From Holophagales bacterium (GTDB lineage: Bacteria; Acidobacteriota; Holophagae; Holophagales; Holophagaceae), in assembly GCA_031281385.1 (NCBI GenBank), contig JAITFL010000114.1:1-32583 (forward strand): a stretch of DNA of 32,583 bases, in the 5' to 3' direction. The translations under genes and the position numbers were made by a program. Shown in pieces: positions 7,702 to 16,106 of the stretch. How positions within the stretch are numbered: position 1 is the first letter of the stretch; each line of letters begins with the position of its first letter. Under the pieces are notes generated by a model. The model saw nothing but the letters and a program-made list of their open reading frames with translations. It was not told where the DNA came from and ran no database searches.

Positions 7702-9474
7702 TTGGAAAATTCTACTTTTGAATCATTGGGGTGCGATGCGCCATACTTGGTCGCCCTAGAGAATAGGGGCTTTACATCTCCAACACCTGTACAGAGCGAG
7801 TGCTTTGCTCCTGGGTTGGAAGGAAGGGATTTATTGGTGCAAAGCCGCACGGGCAGCGGGAAAACGCTCGCCTTCGGATTGCCACTGATGCACAGGCTAA
7901 AAGAAGACAGGCACCCACAGGCGATCATCTTGACGCCAACAAGGGAACTGGCGCAGCAAGTAGCGCACGAACTGCGGAGCGTCAACCGCAGCCTTGACAT
8001 GGCCCAGCTTGTCGGTGGCATGAGCTACACCCCACAACTGCGGTCTCTTTCGGAAGGAGCCAAGGTTATCGTGGGTACGCCAGGGCGCGTGATGGATCAC
8101 ATGGAGCGCGGCACTCTGGATTTGTCGCATATCCACATGGTAGTGCTGGACGAATGCGATGAAATGCTGAACATGGGCTTCATAGAAGACGTTGAAAGGA
8201 TACTGTCAGAAGTGCCTTCGGGGCCGCAGACGTATTTGTTTTCAGCCACACTTCCAGCGCCAATAGCAAGCCTTGCAAAACGATTCCTTAAAAACCCTCA
8301 CCGCGCTGAAATGACAGAATCGGGCGGCGTTGCCCAACACGCGGACATAAACCATACAGCATGCTTGATAGCAGACCATCTGCACACCAAGGCTCTGGCT
8401 AACTTACTGTTGCACGATGAGCCAAGCGCCGCGCTGATATTTACCAAGATGAAATTGCAGACGGAAGAAGTTGCCGAGGCCCTTCGCAATGCCGGCCTTG
8501 CAGCCGACTACCTGCATGGCGACCTCAACCAAGGTGCCAGAAACCGCATAATGGGCAGCTTCAAGTCTGGCCGTTTGCGCTACCTAGTCGCCACCGACGT
8601 TGCAGCGCGTGGCATAGACGTAGAAGGGCTGCCCCTAGTGGTCAACATTGGCATACCCACGCAGTTTGAAAACTACATACACCGCACTGGCCGCACTGGC
8701 CGCGCAGGCTCCAAGGGGACTTCGCTCTCGCTGGTTGGTCACAAGGAGAGCAGGATTTTGCTGGCATGGGCTAGGCGGGGCGGTTTGCAGCTTGAATGGC
8801 GAGCCGTGCCAAGCCCCGAAGAGATACGCAAAGAGCGGGTTCACCGCCTATCCGAGAGAGTCAGCAAGCAGGAGGCCCCTGCGTTTGAATCATTGGCGGC
8901 GGAGATGTTGCAGAATCGGCCAGCCGAACAGTTGGTGGCCGCGCTTTTGTCAATGATAGAAGACGACGCGCATCTTGGCTTTGACCTGCCAGATGCTCCC
9001 GAACTCAACAAGAGAAAGCCAAAAGATTTCGAGCCCAAACAGCGCCGCAGCTCATCGCGCCCGCAAGAAAAACGAGAAAAGCAAAGAGAAGCCTCGGCAG
9101 ACAGGCCAGGCCGCGCCAGCAGGGCCGGATACCAACGGCGCGATGACAAAGGCAAAACAAAGGGTTTCTTCGAAGACTGGAAGGACAAAAGGGACAAAAA
9201 CGCCAAAGAGGGCAAAAAGGAACAAAAGGATAGCAAGGACAAAAAAGCCAAAAGGGAAAAAGAGGACAAATACGACACCCCCAAAAAGTCCAAAAAGGTA
9301 AACACCATGCCCGAATGGGCCGCACAAAGGCAAAAAAAATCTTTTTCCCCAAGAGGCTCATCCAGCGACGGCTATTCGGCCAAGTCAAAAACCGGGGCAA
9401 AGAAGAAAGACAAGGACAAATCCTATAAATCGTCTTCCAGCTATGGCGCCAAGGCAAAAAAGAGAAAAGGCTAA
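7702..9474 (+). CDS. DEAD-box-family ATP-dependent RNA helicase with DECD motif and basic tail
   Basis: 590 residues from a TTG at 7702, chosen because AGGGAG at 7691-7696 is correctly spaced for it and would lie inside the gene if the GTG at 7687 were used. Core motifs are in order: RTGSGKT (K54 of the Walker A lysine), PTRELAQQ, TPGRV, DECD at 150-153, SATLP, VATDVAARGIDV, and HRTGRTGRAG. The core thus has both RecA-like domains and would unwind short RNA duplexes, for example in ribosome assembly or cold adaptation. Motif II is DECD rather than DEAD, which is uncommon in bacterial members. Residues about 430-590 form a low-complexity Lys/Asp/Ser tail likely to bind RNA. It is preceded by a 145-bp gap and ends convergently with the glycosyltransferase gene. 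Confidence 0.93.
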   Translation: MENSTFESLGCDAPYLVALENRGFTSPTPVQSECFAPGLEGRDLLVQSRTGSGKTLAFGLPLMHRLKEDRHPQAIILTPTRELAQQVAHELRSVNRSLDMAQLVGGMSYTPQLRSLSEGAKVIVGTPGRVMDHMERGTLDLSHIHMVVLDECDEMLNMGFIEDVERILSEVPSGPQTYLFSATLPAPIASLAKRFLKNPHRAEMTESGGVAQHADINHTACLIADHLHTKALANLLLHDEPSAALIFTKMKLQTEEVAEALRNAGLAADYLHGDLNQGARNRIMGSFKSGRLRYLVATDVAARGIDVEGLPLVVNIGIPTQFENYIHRTGRTGRAGSKGTSLSLVGHKESRILLAWARRGGLQLEWRAVPSPEEIRKERVHRLSERVSKQEAPAFESLAAEMLQNRPAEQLVAALLSMIEDDAHLGFDLPDAPELNKRKPKDFEPKQRRSSSRPQEKREKQREASADRPGRASRAGYQRRDDKGKTKGFFEDWKDKRDKNAKEGKKEQKDSKDKKAKREKEDKYDTPKKSKKVNTMPEWAAQRQKKSFSPRGSSSDGYSAKSKTGAKKKDKDKSYKSSSSYGAKAKKRKG

Positions 9475-9480
9475 TAGCAG

Positions 9481-9523
9481 TTACAAGTTACAAGAGGCCG
9501 CGTGACGGCTCCTAGCCCCTAGT
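9481..9523. repeat. Short tandem heptads between convergent genes
   Basis: TTACAAG is repeated twice at 9481-9494, and CTAGCCC followed by CTAG lies at 9512-9523, the latter running into the stop of the glycosyltransferase gene. They belong to the set of 7-bp-period repeats seen at gene ends throughout this window. Confidence 0.6.
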
Positions 9524-10459
9524 TTTTGAGTGTATTTTTTTGATTATGTACTTGGGCCTGTCGCGGACTTCGACATAGATGCGCCCTATGTACTCCCCCA
9601 GCAGGCCAAAGGCCACGAATTGGCAGCCCACAAAGAAAAAGAGTATGGCGAAAAGGGTAAATACGCCGCCAACGGTTCCCTCCGGGTCTAGGAAACGATA
9701 GATAATCAGACCTACGAACAGCAAAAAACCAAGCGAAGCTATTGCCACTCCAAGCACGGAGAGCATCTGCAACGGCAGAAGGCTGAAGCTGGTCAATAGG
9801 TCGAATTGCAGGTTGATCAGCCGCCAAAGGCCATACTTGGAATCCCCCGCTGCACGCTCGGCGTGGGCGACAGGGATTTCGGTTATTCGCTTGGCAAAGC
9901 TGTTGGCAAGGGCCGGGATGAAGCTACTGCGCTCTCTGCACTGCAACATAGAGTCAACCACCTCGCGGCTGTACGCGCGCAGCATGCACCCATAGTCGTT
10001 CAACCTAACGCCCGTTGTTTTTCGCGTCATAGCGTTCACTATTTTGCTGGGCAGAGTACGGAAAATGCTGTCGTTCCGCCCCCTCCCCTGCCTCCACCCG
10101 CCAACTACGTCGAAGCCCTCCTCCATCTTTGCGACAAGGTTTGGTATCTCCTCTGGCGGGTTTTGCAGGTCAGCGTCCATCGTGATGACTATTTTGCCCT
10201 CTACTTGGGCAAAAGCGGCAAAGATGGCCGAGTGCTGGCCGTAGTTCCTGTTGAACTCTACCACTTTGACCCTTGGCTCCGCTTTGGCAATTTCCAATAT
10301 CATCTCTAGGCTCTTGTCGCGGCTCCCGTCATCGGTCATCACCACTTCCCAGCCCTTTTCGTCAAAGCCTTGTAGCACTTTGGAGAGCCGCGCCCAAAGC
10401 CGCTCTATGTTGGCTTCTTCATTGTAGATTGGGATCACGACGCTTACGTATGGGGCCAT
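9512..10459 (-). CDS. GT2-family glycosyltransferase with two C-terminal membrane helices (polyprenyl-phosphate type)
   Basis: 315 residues from the ATG at 10459, which has AAAGGA about eight bases upstream; an upstream TTG at 10531 would add a non-conserved extension. Residues 4-200 are a GT-A fold: VSVVIPIYNEEANIERL, the TDDGSRD nucleotide-sugar motif near 42-48, and DAD at 95-97 for metal binding. Two membrane helices follow at about 230-255 and 265-290, with FGLLGEYIGRIY near the end, typical of the GtrB/ArnC/DPM1-like group. Such enzymes transfer a sugar from a nucleotide donor to undecaprenyl phosphate on the cytoplasmic face for envelope glycan modification. The donor cannot be read from sequence. 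It is monocistronic here, divergent from uppS, which makes the lipid carrier it would use. It ends with TAG. Confidence 0.9.
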   Translation of the reverse strand: MAPYVSVVIPIYNEEANIERLWARLSKVLQGFDEKGWEVVMTDDGSRDKSLEMILEIAKAEPRVKVVEFNRNYGQHSAIFAAFAQVEGKIVITMDADLQNPPEEIPNLVAKMEEGFDVVGGWRQGRGRNDSIFRTLPSKIVNAMTRKTTGVRLNDYGCMLRAYSREVVDSMLQCRERSSFIPALANSFAKRITEIPVAHAERAAGDSKYGLWRLINLQFDLLTSFSLLPLQMLSVLGVAIASLGFLLFVGLIIYRFLDPEGTVGGVFTLFAILFFFVGCQFVAFGLLGEYIGRIYVEVRDRPKYIIKKIHSKTRG

Positions 10460-10495
10460 GGATTGTCCTTTGCTTTGATCATTGTACGAGATGCT

Positions 10496-10594
10496 TGCAA
10501 CTCCCCAAATGTGCCGCATTTTGCACAGCATTCGGTGCGGGCGAAGCCCGCATCAATAGCTAAATTGTCAATTGTCAACTGTCAATTGTCAATT
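10496..10594 (+). repeat. Composite repeat 1: CCCAAATGT module, GCGGGC hairpin, four ATTGTCA heptads
   Basis: A TTGCAA plus CCCAAATGTGCCGCA module (10496-10524) is followed by a perfect hairpin TGCGGGC-GAA-GCCCGCA (10536-10552) and by four tandem heptads ATTGTCA (10564-10591, third unit ACTGTCA). It lies in the divergent gap between the glycosyltransferase gene and uppS. Near copies occur at 11352-11410 (inverted) and 26977-27032. Confidence 0.85.
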
Positions 10595-10666
10595 TTTTCC
10601 GAAAACCAAGCGAGCAGCAAGGTGATTAAATATCGCTTAAACTAGTATTTTAAAGAGGGAGACTAA

Positions 10667-11353
10667 TTGAACGTACCACGCCACGTGGCCATAATCATGG
10701 ACGGCAACGGGAGATGGGCCAATTCTAGGGGGCTGCCAAGGATCAAGGGCCACAAAGCGGGCGTGGCGCTGGTAGAGGACATCGTAGATGCTGCGGCAAA
10801 GGCTGGGGTTAAGCATCTGTCTCTGTATGCTTTCTCAACTGAAAACTGGCGCAGGTCGGATTCAGAAATCACAGTTATCATGAGCATTCTTAGGCAATAC
10901 ATGAGGATGGTCAAAAATAGGCTCTGCGAGAATGGCATCCGCTTTCACTTTTTGGGCGACCTAGAATCCATGTCCGAGGGCATCCAAGTGGATGCCCGTG
11001 ATTTGGAGACCGCGACGGAGGGCAATTCAGCGATGACGTTCCACTTGGCTGTCAACTATGGCTCGCGCCTCGAATTAGCTAGGGCCACCAAGAAGTGCAT
11101 AGCTGATGGATTGACCGCAGAGCAGATAGATGAAGCCGCCATAGAAGAAAGGCTTTGGACAAAAGGCGTACCGGACGTTGACCTGTTGATACGCACATCG
11201 GGCGAGCAGCGCATCTCAAATTTTTTGCTGTGGCAATGCGCGTACGCCGAATTTTATTTTGCCTCTTGCCATTGGCCGGATTTCACCCGTGAAGAGTTCA
11301 ACAAAGCCCTGGAAGCGTTTTCGGTACGCGAAAGGCGATTTGGGGGAGTATAA
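10667..11353 (+). CDS. uppS: Isoprenyl (undecaprenyl diphosphate) synthase
   Basis: 228 residues, slightly short for the family (about 230-250). Start is TTG at 10667: GAGGGAG precedes it at 10655-10661, and any later start would lose part of the conserved AIIMDGNGRWA motif. D12 in that motif is the catalytic, Mg-binding aspartate. Other landmarks are GHKAG, LYAFSTENWRR and RTSGEQRISNFLLWQ with the conserved AYAEFYF. The enzyme condenses isopentenyl diphosphate units into the cis-polyprenyl carrier for peptidoglycan and other cell-wall polymers. It leads the uppS-cdsA-dxr-rseP cluster common in Gram-negative bacteria. Inverted copies of a composite repeat lie just before and just after it, the second starting at its stop codon. 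Confidence 0.96.
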   Translation: MNVPRHVAIIMDGNGRWANSRGLPRIKGHKAGVALVEDIVDAAAKAGVKHLSLYAFSTENWRRSDSEITVIMSILRQYMRMVKNRLCENGIRFHFLGDLESMSEGIQVDARDLETATEGNSAMTFHLAVNYGSRLELARATKKCIADGLTAEQIDEAAIEERLWTKGVPDVDLLIRTSGEQRISNFLLWQCAYAEFYFASCHWPDFTREEFNKALEAFSVRERRFGGV

Positions 11354-11410
11354 CAATTGACAGTTGACAATTGACAATTGACAATTGTGGATGCGGGCTT
11401 TACCCGCACC
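11352..11410 (-). repeat. Composite repeat 2 (inverted relative to copy 1)
   Basis: CAATTGA heptads occupy 11354-11387 (four full units, the second CAGTTGA, plus six bases). They are followed by the hairpin TGCGGG-CTTTA-CCCGCA at 11392-11408. Read on the minus strand it matches copy 1 in order and sequence: hairpin, short spacer, ATTGTCA heptads, with the ACTGTCA variant. It fills most of the uppS-cdsA gap. Confidence 0.85.
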
Positions 11411-11454
11411 AATTATTTTGATTGGGGGTCACTAAATCTGCCGGAGGTTCTTCG

Positions 11455-12348
11455 ATGGCCCAAGAAACAGCAAATAGGCTGGACAAAAAAAACCTAGCGG
11501 CGAGGTTGGCCAGCACGGTAGTTTATGCCGCCATCTTTTTGACCCTTCTCTGGTATGGATCAGAGGCTTGGGCCAAGCTGACCTACTTGGGTTTCCTCGC
11601 AGTCGCGGCCTATTTAGGGGCGCGGGAGGCCGCGATGATAGGCAGAAAAATGGGGCACTTCCCAAGTGCTTCGGCGGGTGCCATTTTGGCGTGGGGTATC
11701 TTGGCGCACTGCTATCTGTGGGGCCTTGGCATGGAAGACAAAATCCCACTATGGCTCGTGCTGTTTGTCGGCGCAGCGATTGTCCACTTTTCTGCCCTGT
11801 TTTACAAACACAATCTCGACAATGCGCTGCCCAGCCAAGGCATTACAATCCTTGCAGGGCTATATTTGGGCATTGGGCTGGGCTTCCAGCAAAAACTGTT
11901 CATGTTCAACGAGACAACGCTGACAAATACAGGAGCTCGGCTATTGCTGGCACTGTTTCTGATTGTGTGGCTGGGGGATGCGGGCGCGTACTTTTTGGGC
12001 AGCAAGTTCGGCAAACATAAGCTGGCGCCCAAGATAAGCCCCAAGAAAACTTGGGAAGGGGCTTTTGGCAACCTTGTAGGCAACATGGCTGGCGCATCCA
12101 TAATCAAAAGCTTTGTATGCACCGATTGGACTTGGGTTGACGCAGTTGCAATAGCCATATTGTTGGGCATCTTTGGCCTTTTGGGCGACTTGGTGGAGAG
12201 CGCTTGGAAGCGCAGCGCGGGCATAAAGGACAGCAATTTTGGCATCGCCATACCTGGGCATGGGGGAATTTTGGATCGCATAGATAGCCTAGTTTTTGCC
12301 GCGCCGGTGCTATATCTGTACGTCCACCTAATTCATGGGCTGAATTGA
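11455..12348 (+). CDS. cdsA: Phosphatidate cytidylyltransferase
   Basis: 297 residues from the ATG at 11455, which has GGAGG at 11443-11447; the upstream TTG at 11422 is rejected because that site would then be internal. The protein is hydrophobic with about seven to eight membrane segments. Near the C terminus it carries the CDP-diglyceride synthase signature: SAWKRSAGIKDSNF followed by IPGHGGILDRID, with the conserved K-R, K-D, H-G-G and D-R-x-D residues. It converts phosphatidic acid and CTP into CDP-diacylglycerol, the precursor of all bacterial phospholipids, at the inner membrane. It is second in the envelope-lipid cluster, after uppS, and its TGA is only 11 bp before the chosen dxr start. 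Confidence 0.95.
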   Translation: MAQETANRLDKKNLAARLASTVVYAAIFLTLLWYGSEAWAKLTYLGFLAVAAYLGAREAAMIGRKMGHFPSASAGAILAWGILAHCYLWGLGMEDKIPLWLVLFVGAAIVHFSALFYKHNLDNALPSQGITILAGLYLGIGLGFQQKLFMFNETTLTNTGARLLLALFLIVWLGDAGAYFLGSKFGKHKLAPKISPKKTWEGAFGNLVGNMAGASIIKSFVCTDWTWVDAVAIAILLGIFGLLGDLVESAWKRSAGIKDSNFGIAIPGHGGILDRIDSLVFAAPVLYLYVHLIHGLN

Positions 12349-12359
12349 TCCAGCACCCG

Positions 12360-13535
12360 ATGAGAAAACTGTCCATATTAGGCTCCACGGGTTCCATTGG
12401 CAAATCCGCACTGGACGTTGTTGAGGCGCACTCTGGCCGCTTGCAGGTTGTCGCATTGGCCGCAGGGCGAAACATAGAGTTGTTGCAGGCCCAATGCGAA
12501 AAATTTAGGCCCAAGCTGGTATCTATTGACAGGCAAGAAGACGCGGCAGTCCTAAAAAAAAGCCTTAGCTATGCACCAGAAATCATTAGCGGGGCGCAAG
12601 GACTGATGGAATGTGCCAATTATCCAGAATCCGACACTGTGTTATGCGCCGTGGTGGGCAGCGCCGGGCTGGCAAGTACCGAGGCCGCGCTTCTTTCGGG
12701 AAAGCGCGTATGCCAAGCCAACAAAGAGAGCCTTGTGGTGGGCGGGGCTCTGATGAGGGCGGCGCTTCAAAGTGGCGGCGGCGAACTGCTGCCAGTGGAT
12801 TCCGAACATGCGGCCCTGCACCAACTACTGGCACAGCGCACACCCGACACTATCAGGGAAATAAGAATAACCGCAAGCGGCGGCCCATTCCGCGACTGGT
12901 CGCTGGAGCGCATGGTCAATTGCACCATAGAAGAAGCCCTCAACCATCCAACTTGGAAGATGGGCCCAAAGATCACCATTGATAGCGCGACGCTTATGAA
13001 CAAGGGCCTAGAGGTCATAGAAGCTTCTGTCCTATTTGGCCTAGAGCCATCCCAAATAAAGGTGACGATCCATCCCCAGAGCCAAGTTCATGCAATGGTG
13101 GGATTCAGCGATGGAACGTATCAGCTTCAGGCAAGCGTAAACGACATGAAGCTGCCCATACAGTACGCCCTTTTGTACCCCGAGCGCATGGCAGGGCCAG
13201 TGCCATATTATGACTGGGACGTTGAAAGGACATGGACATTCGAGCCGCCCGACATGCAGCGCTTTCCATGCCTAGCGCTCGCGTATGGCGCGATGGAAGA
13301 AGGAGGCACCGCTCCCGCCATACTAAACGCCGCAAATGAAGAAGCTGTTAAAGCATTTCTTGATGGCAGAATGGGCCTGTGGGGCATCCATGCCACCATA
13401 AGCCACGCGCTGGAAACCCAGGCCAGCGTTCCCGCACTGAACTTGGACATAGTGATGGAGGCGGATAGAAAGGCTAGGGAGATAGCGAAAAAATGGATTA
13501 GGAGCAGAGATCAGGTATCAGGGGGCAGGGGCTAG
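12360..13535 (+). CDS. dxr: 1-deoxy-D-xylulose 5-phosphate reductoisomerase
   Basis: 391 residues from the ATG at 12360, which gives the normal N terminus MRKLSILGSTGSIG; a TTG at 12345 overlapping the cdsA stop is possible but adds five unusual residues. Visible motifs: NADPH loop GSTGSIGKS, NKESLVVGG, the metal and substrate residues in PVDSEHAAL, ITASGGPFRDW, and ATLMNKGLEVIEA, then HPQSQVHAMV. It carries out the first committed step of the MEP route to isopentenyl diphosphate, the substrate of the upstream UppS. The gene ends in a GGGGCTAGGG-rich segment with a 7-bp tandem repeat (ATCAGGT/ATCAGGG, 13510-13523), so the last few residues (VSGGRG) are probably not conserved. Confidence 0.96.
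   Translation: MRKLSILGSTGSIGKSALDVVEAHSGRLQVVALAAGRNIELLQAQCEKFRPKLVSIDRQEDAAVLKKSLSYAPEIISGAQGLMECANYPESDTVLCAVVGSAGLASTEAALLSGKRVCQANKESLVVGGALMRAALQSGGGELLPVDSEHAALHQLLAQRTPDTIREIRITASGGPFRDWSLERMVNCTIEEALNHPTWKMGPKITIDSATLMNKGLEVIEASVLFGLEPSQIKVTIHPQSQVHAMVGFSDGTYQLQASVNDMKLPIQYALLYPERMAGPVPYYDWDVERTWTFEPPDMQRFPCLALAYGAMEEGGTAPAILNAANEEAVKAFLDGRMGLWGIHATISHALETQASVPALNLDIVMEADRKAREIAKKWIRSRDQVSGGRG
13510..13523 (+). repeat. Heptad pair at the 3' end of dxr
   Basis: ATCAGGT then ATCAGGG in tandem, followed by a G-rich GGGGCTAGGG run. The pair lies inside the last codons of dxr and appears to have added or replaced the natural C terminus. Confidence 0.5.
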
Positions 13536-13657
13536 GGCCTAACCCCGTTTGCAAATCGCCCCTACCCGTTTATTACTACAACAAAGCATCACTATCCAAA
13601 AACAGCTAGGTTTTGCAATAGGCTCAATTTACAATATTAATTTGTCGAGGATTTGCA

Positions 13658-14824
13658 ATGACAGCAAAGCATCAATTAAACAAGGGGGCTAGGGGCGTTC
13701 CTGCGCCGCATCTGGCACTCTCTGTCTGCACTGCGGCGTGTGTCTCTCTGTTTGCCCTAGCAATCCCCGGCAGCGGCATATTGGGGCCAATCGTCATGCT
13801 GGCTGGTCTCATCATCGTGCATGAGCTGGGCCATTTTTTGGCGGCAATGTATATGGGCATGCCCGTTGAAAAATTCAACATAGGCTTTGGGCCGGGCGTA
13901 ACCCTGTTCAAATGGCGCGAGGCAGACGTGCGCCTGTCCATCCTGCCATTGGGCGGCTACGTTAAGTTGGCGGGGTTCAACCCAGAAGAGCCAGGCGCGG
14001 AAGACCCCTACGGCTTTCTCAAACAGCCGGCCAGAAGGCGCATACTTTTTTATTCGGGCGGAATAATAGCCAATGTGATCGCATGCGCCGTGCTGCTGTA
14101 TGCCGTGAATGTCGGCAGCGACAGGTACTCGGTTAGGTCAGTCAATGTGCAGGTTCAAGAGGGTTCTGCGGCCCAGGCCGGCGGGCTTGTCACGGGTGAT
14201 GAGCTCATCCGCATTGGCGACTTGACGCTGCCGGGCAGTGACTGGAACACCCAAGTGGTGCCCTACATAAGGGAGCGCCCGGAACAGCCGCTGGAGGTTC
14301 AAATAAAACGGGATGGAGAATTAAAGGACATGACGCTAACGCCGAGGCTTCAAGGGGGCATAGGGTTCTTGGGCATCTCGGCCACGCAGGTTATGAACGA
14401 AAAACCAGACAGGCCATTAGTGTTCATGGACTTCCTGTACGCCGTCCCAAAGGCGATAAAGGAAACATTTACACTTGGAGCCTTGGTGGTGCAAGGGTTC
14501 TGGAAACTGATCAGCTTTCAGTCCAGCATCAAGGACATCGGCGGCCCAATAGCCATAGTCAAACTGGGCAGCGAAGCGGCAAAGGCCGGCTGGGAGGTCT
14601 ATTGCTTTATGACCGCGTTCATTTCGATGAACTTGGCCGTGCTGAACGCCCTGCCCATACCATTTTTGGACGGTGGACACATATGCATCCTGCTCTTTGA
14701 AAAACTGCGCCGCAAAGACATAACCATCGAGACAAAAGAAAAAATATTGGCCATAGGCTTTTACCTTATGGCCGCAGTCATGATGCTTGTGGTTATCTTG
14801 GACTTGATGAGGCTCAAGAGCTGA
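13658..14824 (+). CDS. rseP: RseP-type site-2 membrane zinc metalloprotease
   Basis: 388 residues. The zinc motif HELGH is at 55-59 in the first core membrane helix, followed by the GFGPGVTLFKWR beta-segment. One PDZ domain covers about 155-235 (GSAAQAGGLVTGDELIRI). The third zinc ligand is supplied by NALPIPFLDGGH in a late membrane helix. E. coli RseP has two PDZ domains; one is common elsewhere. Family role: intramembrane cleavage of anti-sigma factors and of leftover signal peptides, in the inner membrane. It closes the uppS-cdsA-dxr-rseP cluster after a 122-bp gap; bamA, a frequent next gene, is absent. GAGGA before the ATG supports the start. The N-terminal 15 residues are longer and more basic than usual. 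Confidence 0.94.
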   Translation: MTAKHQLNKGARGVPAPHLALSVCTAACVSLFALAIPGSGILGPIVMLAGLIIVHELGHFLAAMYMGMPVEKFNIGFGPGVTLFKWREADVRLSILPLGGYVKLAGFNPEEPGAEDPYGFLKQPARRRILFYSGGIIANVIACAVLLYAVNVGSDRYSVRSVNVQVQEGSAAQAGGLVTGDELIRIGDLTLPGSDWNTQVVPYIRERPEQPLEVQIKRDGELKDMTLTPRLQGGIGFLGISATQVMNEKPDRPLVFMDFLYAVPKAIKETFTLGALVVQGFWKLISFQSSIKDIGGPIAIVKLGSEAAKAGWEVYCFMTAFISMNLAVLNALPIPFLDGGHICILLFEKLRRKDITIETKEKILAIGFYLMAAVMMLVVILDLMRLKS

Positions 14825-15072
14825 CCCCTGATGGTTGGTTGTTGCGATAGTTTCAACCCTTCACCGCGCCAGCGTTGTCTGCCATCTTGCGGCTAAGTTG
14901 TCGTGTTTCTTTGTTTTTGCCTGCTCAATTATCTTGAAAAACATAGAACTTGACGCTTAACCCCAAGCTGGGATTTAGCGAATTGCAATTTTTTGATCCA
15001 AAATAGCCATAAGCACAGATTTCTATTATGCGGTTACAATATCATTAGGTCATTAGGCCATGAGGGAGGGCC
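14825..15072 (+). promoter_or_regulatory. Gap before nuoA with nested direct repeats at the ribosome site
   Basis: AT-rich sequence that should hold the nuo promoter; I see TATTAT and TACAAT near 15024-15040 but no convincing -35 partner. TCATTAGG is repeated in tandem at 15042-15057. GGCCATGAG follows twice (15056-15064 and 15069-15077), with the second copy containing the nuoA ATG and GGAGGG between them as the ribosome site. Confidence 0.45.
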
Positions 15073-15459
15073 ATGAGTACACCATTCAACCCATTTTTGC
15101 CGATTCTCCTGCTGCTGCTGTTGGCCATTGGCGTGGGCGCGTTCACGCTATTCGCCTCTGGCTGGCTGCTGCCTTTTTTGAGGTTCAAGCCTAGAAACCC
15201 TGACCCACACAAGACCACCACCTACGAATGTGGCGTGCCTCTGGTGCAGGAGGACGCTAGGCAGAGGTACAGCGTCAAGTTTTACCTGACCGCCGTGCTA
15301 TTCATTTTGTTCGATGTGGACATTGCCTTTTTGCTGCCCTGGGCCGTGAACTTTAAGAACGCGCCCCACACCTTCATACCGATGCTTTTGTTCTTGGCCA
15401 CTATTTTGGTCGGCTTCGTCTATGTATGGGGCAAGGGCGCGTTAGAGTGGGAGCGCTGA
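15073..15459 (+). CDS. nuoA: NADH-quinone oxidoreductase subunit A
   Basis: 128 residues, normal for NuoA. Three membrane helices lie at about 9-34, 70-92 and 97-118. The loop between the first two has the conserved [10 protein letters not shown] (with the family cysteine) and [21 protein letters not shown], where the acidic residues of the third conserved patch face the quinone channel. NuoA sits at the junction of the membrane and peripheral arms of complex I, near the quinone site. It is the first gene of a nuoABCD run, one base before nuoB. GGAGGG just upstream supports the ATG at 15073. Confidence 0.95.
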   Translation: MSTPFNPFLPILLLLLLAIGVGAFTLFASGWLLPFLRFKPRNPDPHKTTTYECGVPLVQEDARQRYSVKFYLTAVLFILFDVDIAFLLPWAVNFKNAPHTFIPMLLFLATILVGFVYVWGKGALEWER

Positions 15460-15460
15460 A

Positions 15461-16096
15461 ATGAGCCAGACGGCATTGCAACCAATGGAAAAAACGCTAA
15501 GAGAGAATGTGGAATCTTGGATAACCACCAAGCTGGAAGTCGTTGTCAACTGGGGCCGAAAAAATAGCCTTTGGCCGCTGCCCTTTGGCACCGCCTGCTG
15601 CGCCATCGAGTTTATGAGCCTGATGACCAGCCGCTACGACTTCAGCCGATTTGGTGCGGAGGCCATGCGCTTTAGTCCGCGGCAGTCTGACTTGCTGCTG
15701 GTGCTTGGCACCATTACCAAAAAGCAGGCACCGGTGCTGCGAACAATTTTCGCGCAGATGTGTGAGCCTAAGTGGGTTGTATGCGTTGGGGCCTGCGCTT
15801 CTTCTGGCGGCGTGTATCGCACCTATGGCACGCTGCAGGGCATTGACCGCATCATCCCCGTTGACATCTACGTCCCTGGCTGCCCGCCTCGCCCCGAAGC
15901 CATCATCAAGGGCGTGGTGGAGCTGCAAGAAAAAATGATGCGCGAGACGTTCAAGGACAGAGGGCCAAATCTGGCGGCCTTTTACAAGAGCATGGAGAGA
16001 CAGCAAGAACTCGAAGATTCGGGCCTGTCAGCCCAGGACGCGCTGCAGCGGATGTATGTCGAAGCGGCTGCTGCCGGGCAATCTAAGATTTGGTAG
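15461..16096 (+). CDS. nuoB: NADH-quinone oxidoreductase subunit B
   Basis: 211 residues. Four cysteines for cluster N2, the last iron-sulfur centre before quinone, are visible: C46 and C47 (ACCAIEFM), C112 (GACASSGG) and C141 (VPGCPPRPE). The protein is peripheral, on the cytoplasmic side of complex I, touching NuoD and NuoA. Residues after about 175 ([28 protein letters not shown]) are an extension longer than the E. coli core. It starts one base after the nuoA stop, so translation is coupled; it ends with TAG, 10 bases before nuoC. Confidence 0.96.
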   Translation: MSQTALQPMEKTLRENVESWITTKLEVVVNWGRKNSLWPLPFGTACCAIEFMSLMTSRYDFSRFGAEAMRFSPRQSDLLLVLGTITKKQAPVLRTIFAQMCEPKWVVCVGACASSGGVYRTYGTLQGIDRIIPVDIYVPGCPPRPEAIIKGVVELQEKMMRETFKDRGPNLAAFYKSMERQQELEDSGLSAQDALQRMYVEAAAAGQSKIW

Positions 16097-16106
16097 CGGA
16101 GGCAAG

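Noticed and set aside
10564..11387. CRISPR array suggested by repeated ATTGTCA/CAATTGA units
   Set aside because: Units are 7 bp and directly abutting with no spacers, and no cas genes are present.
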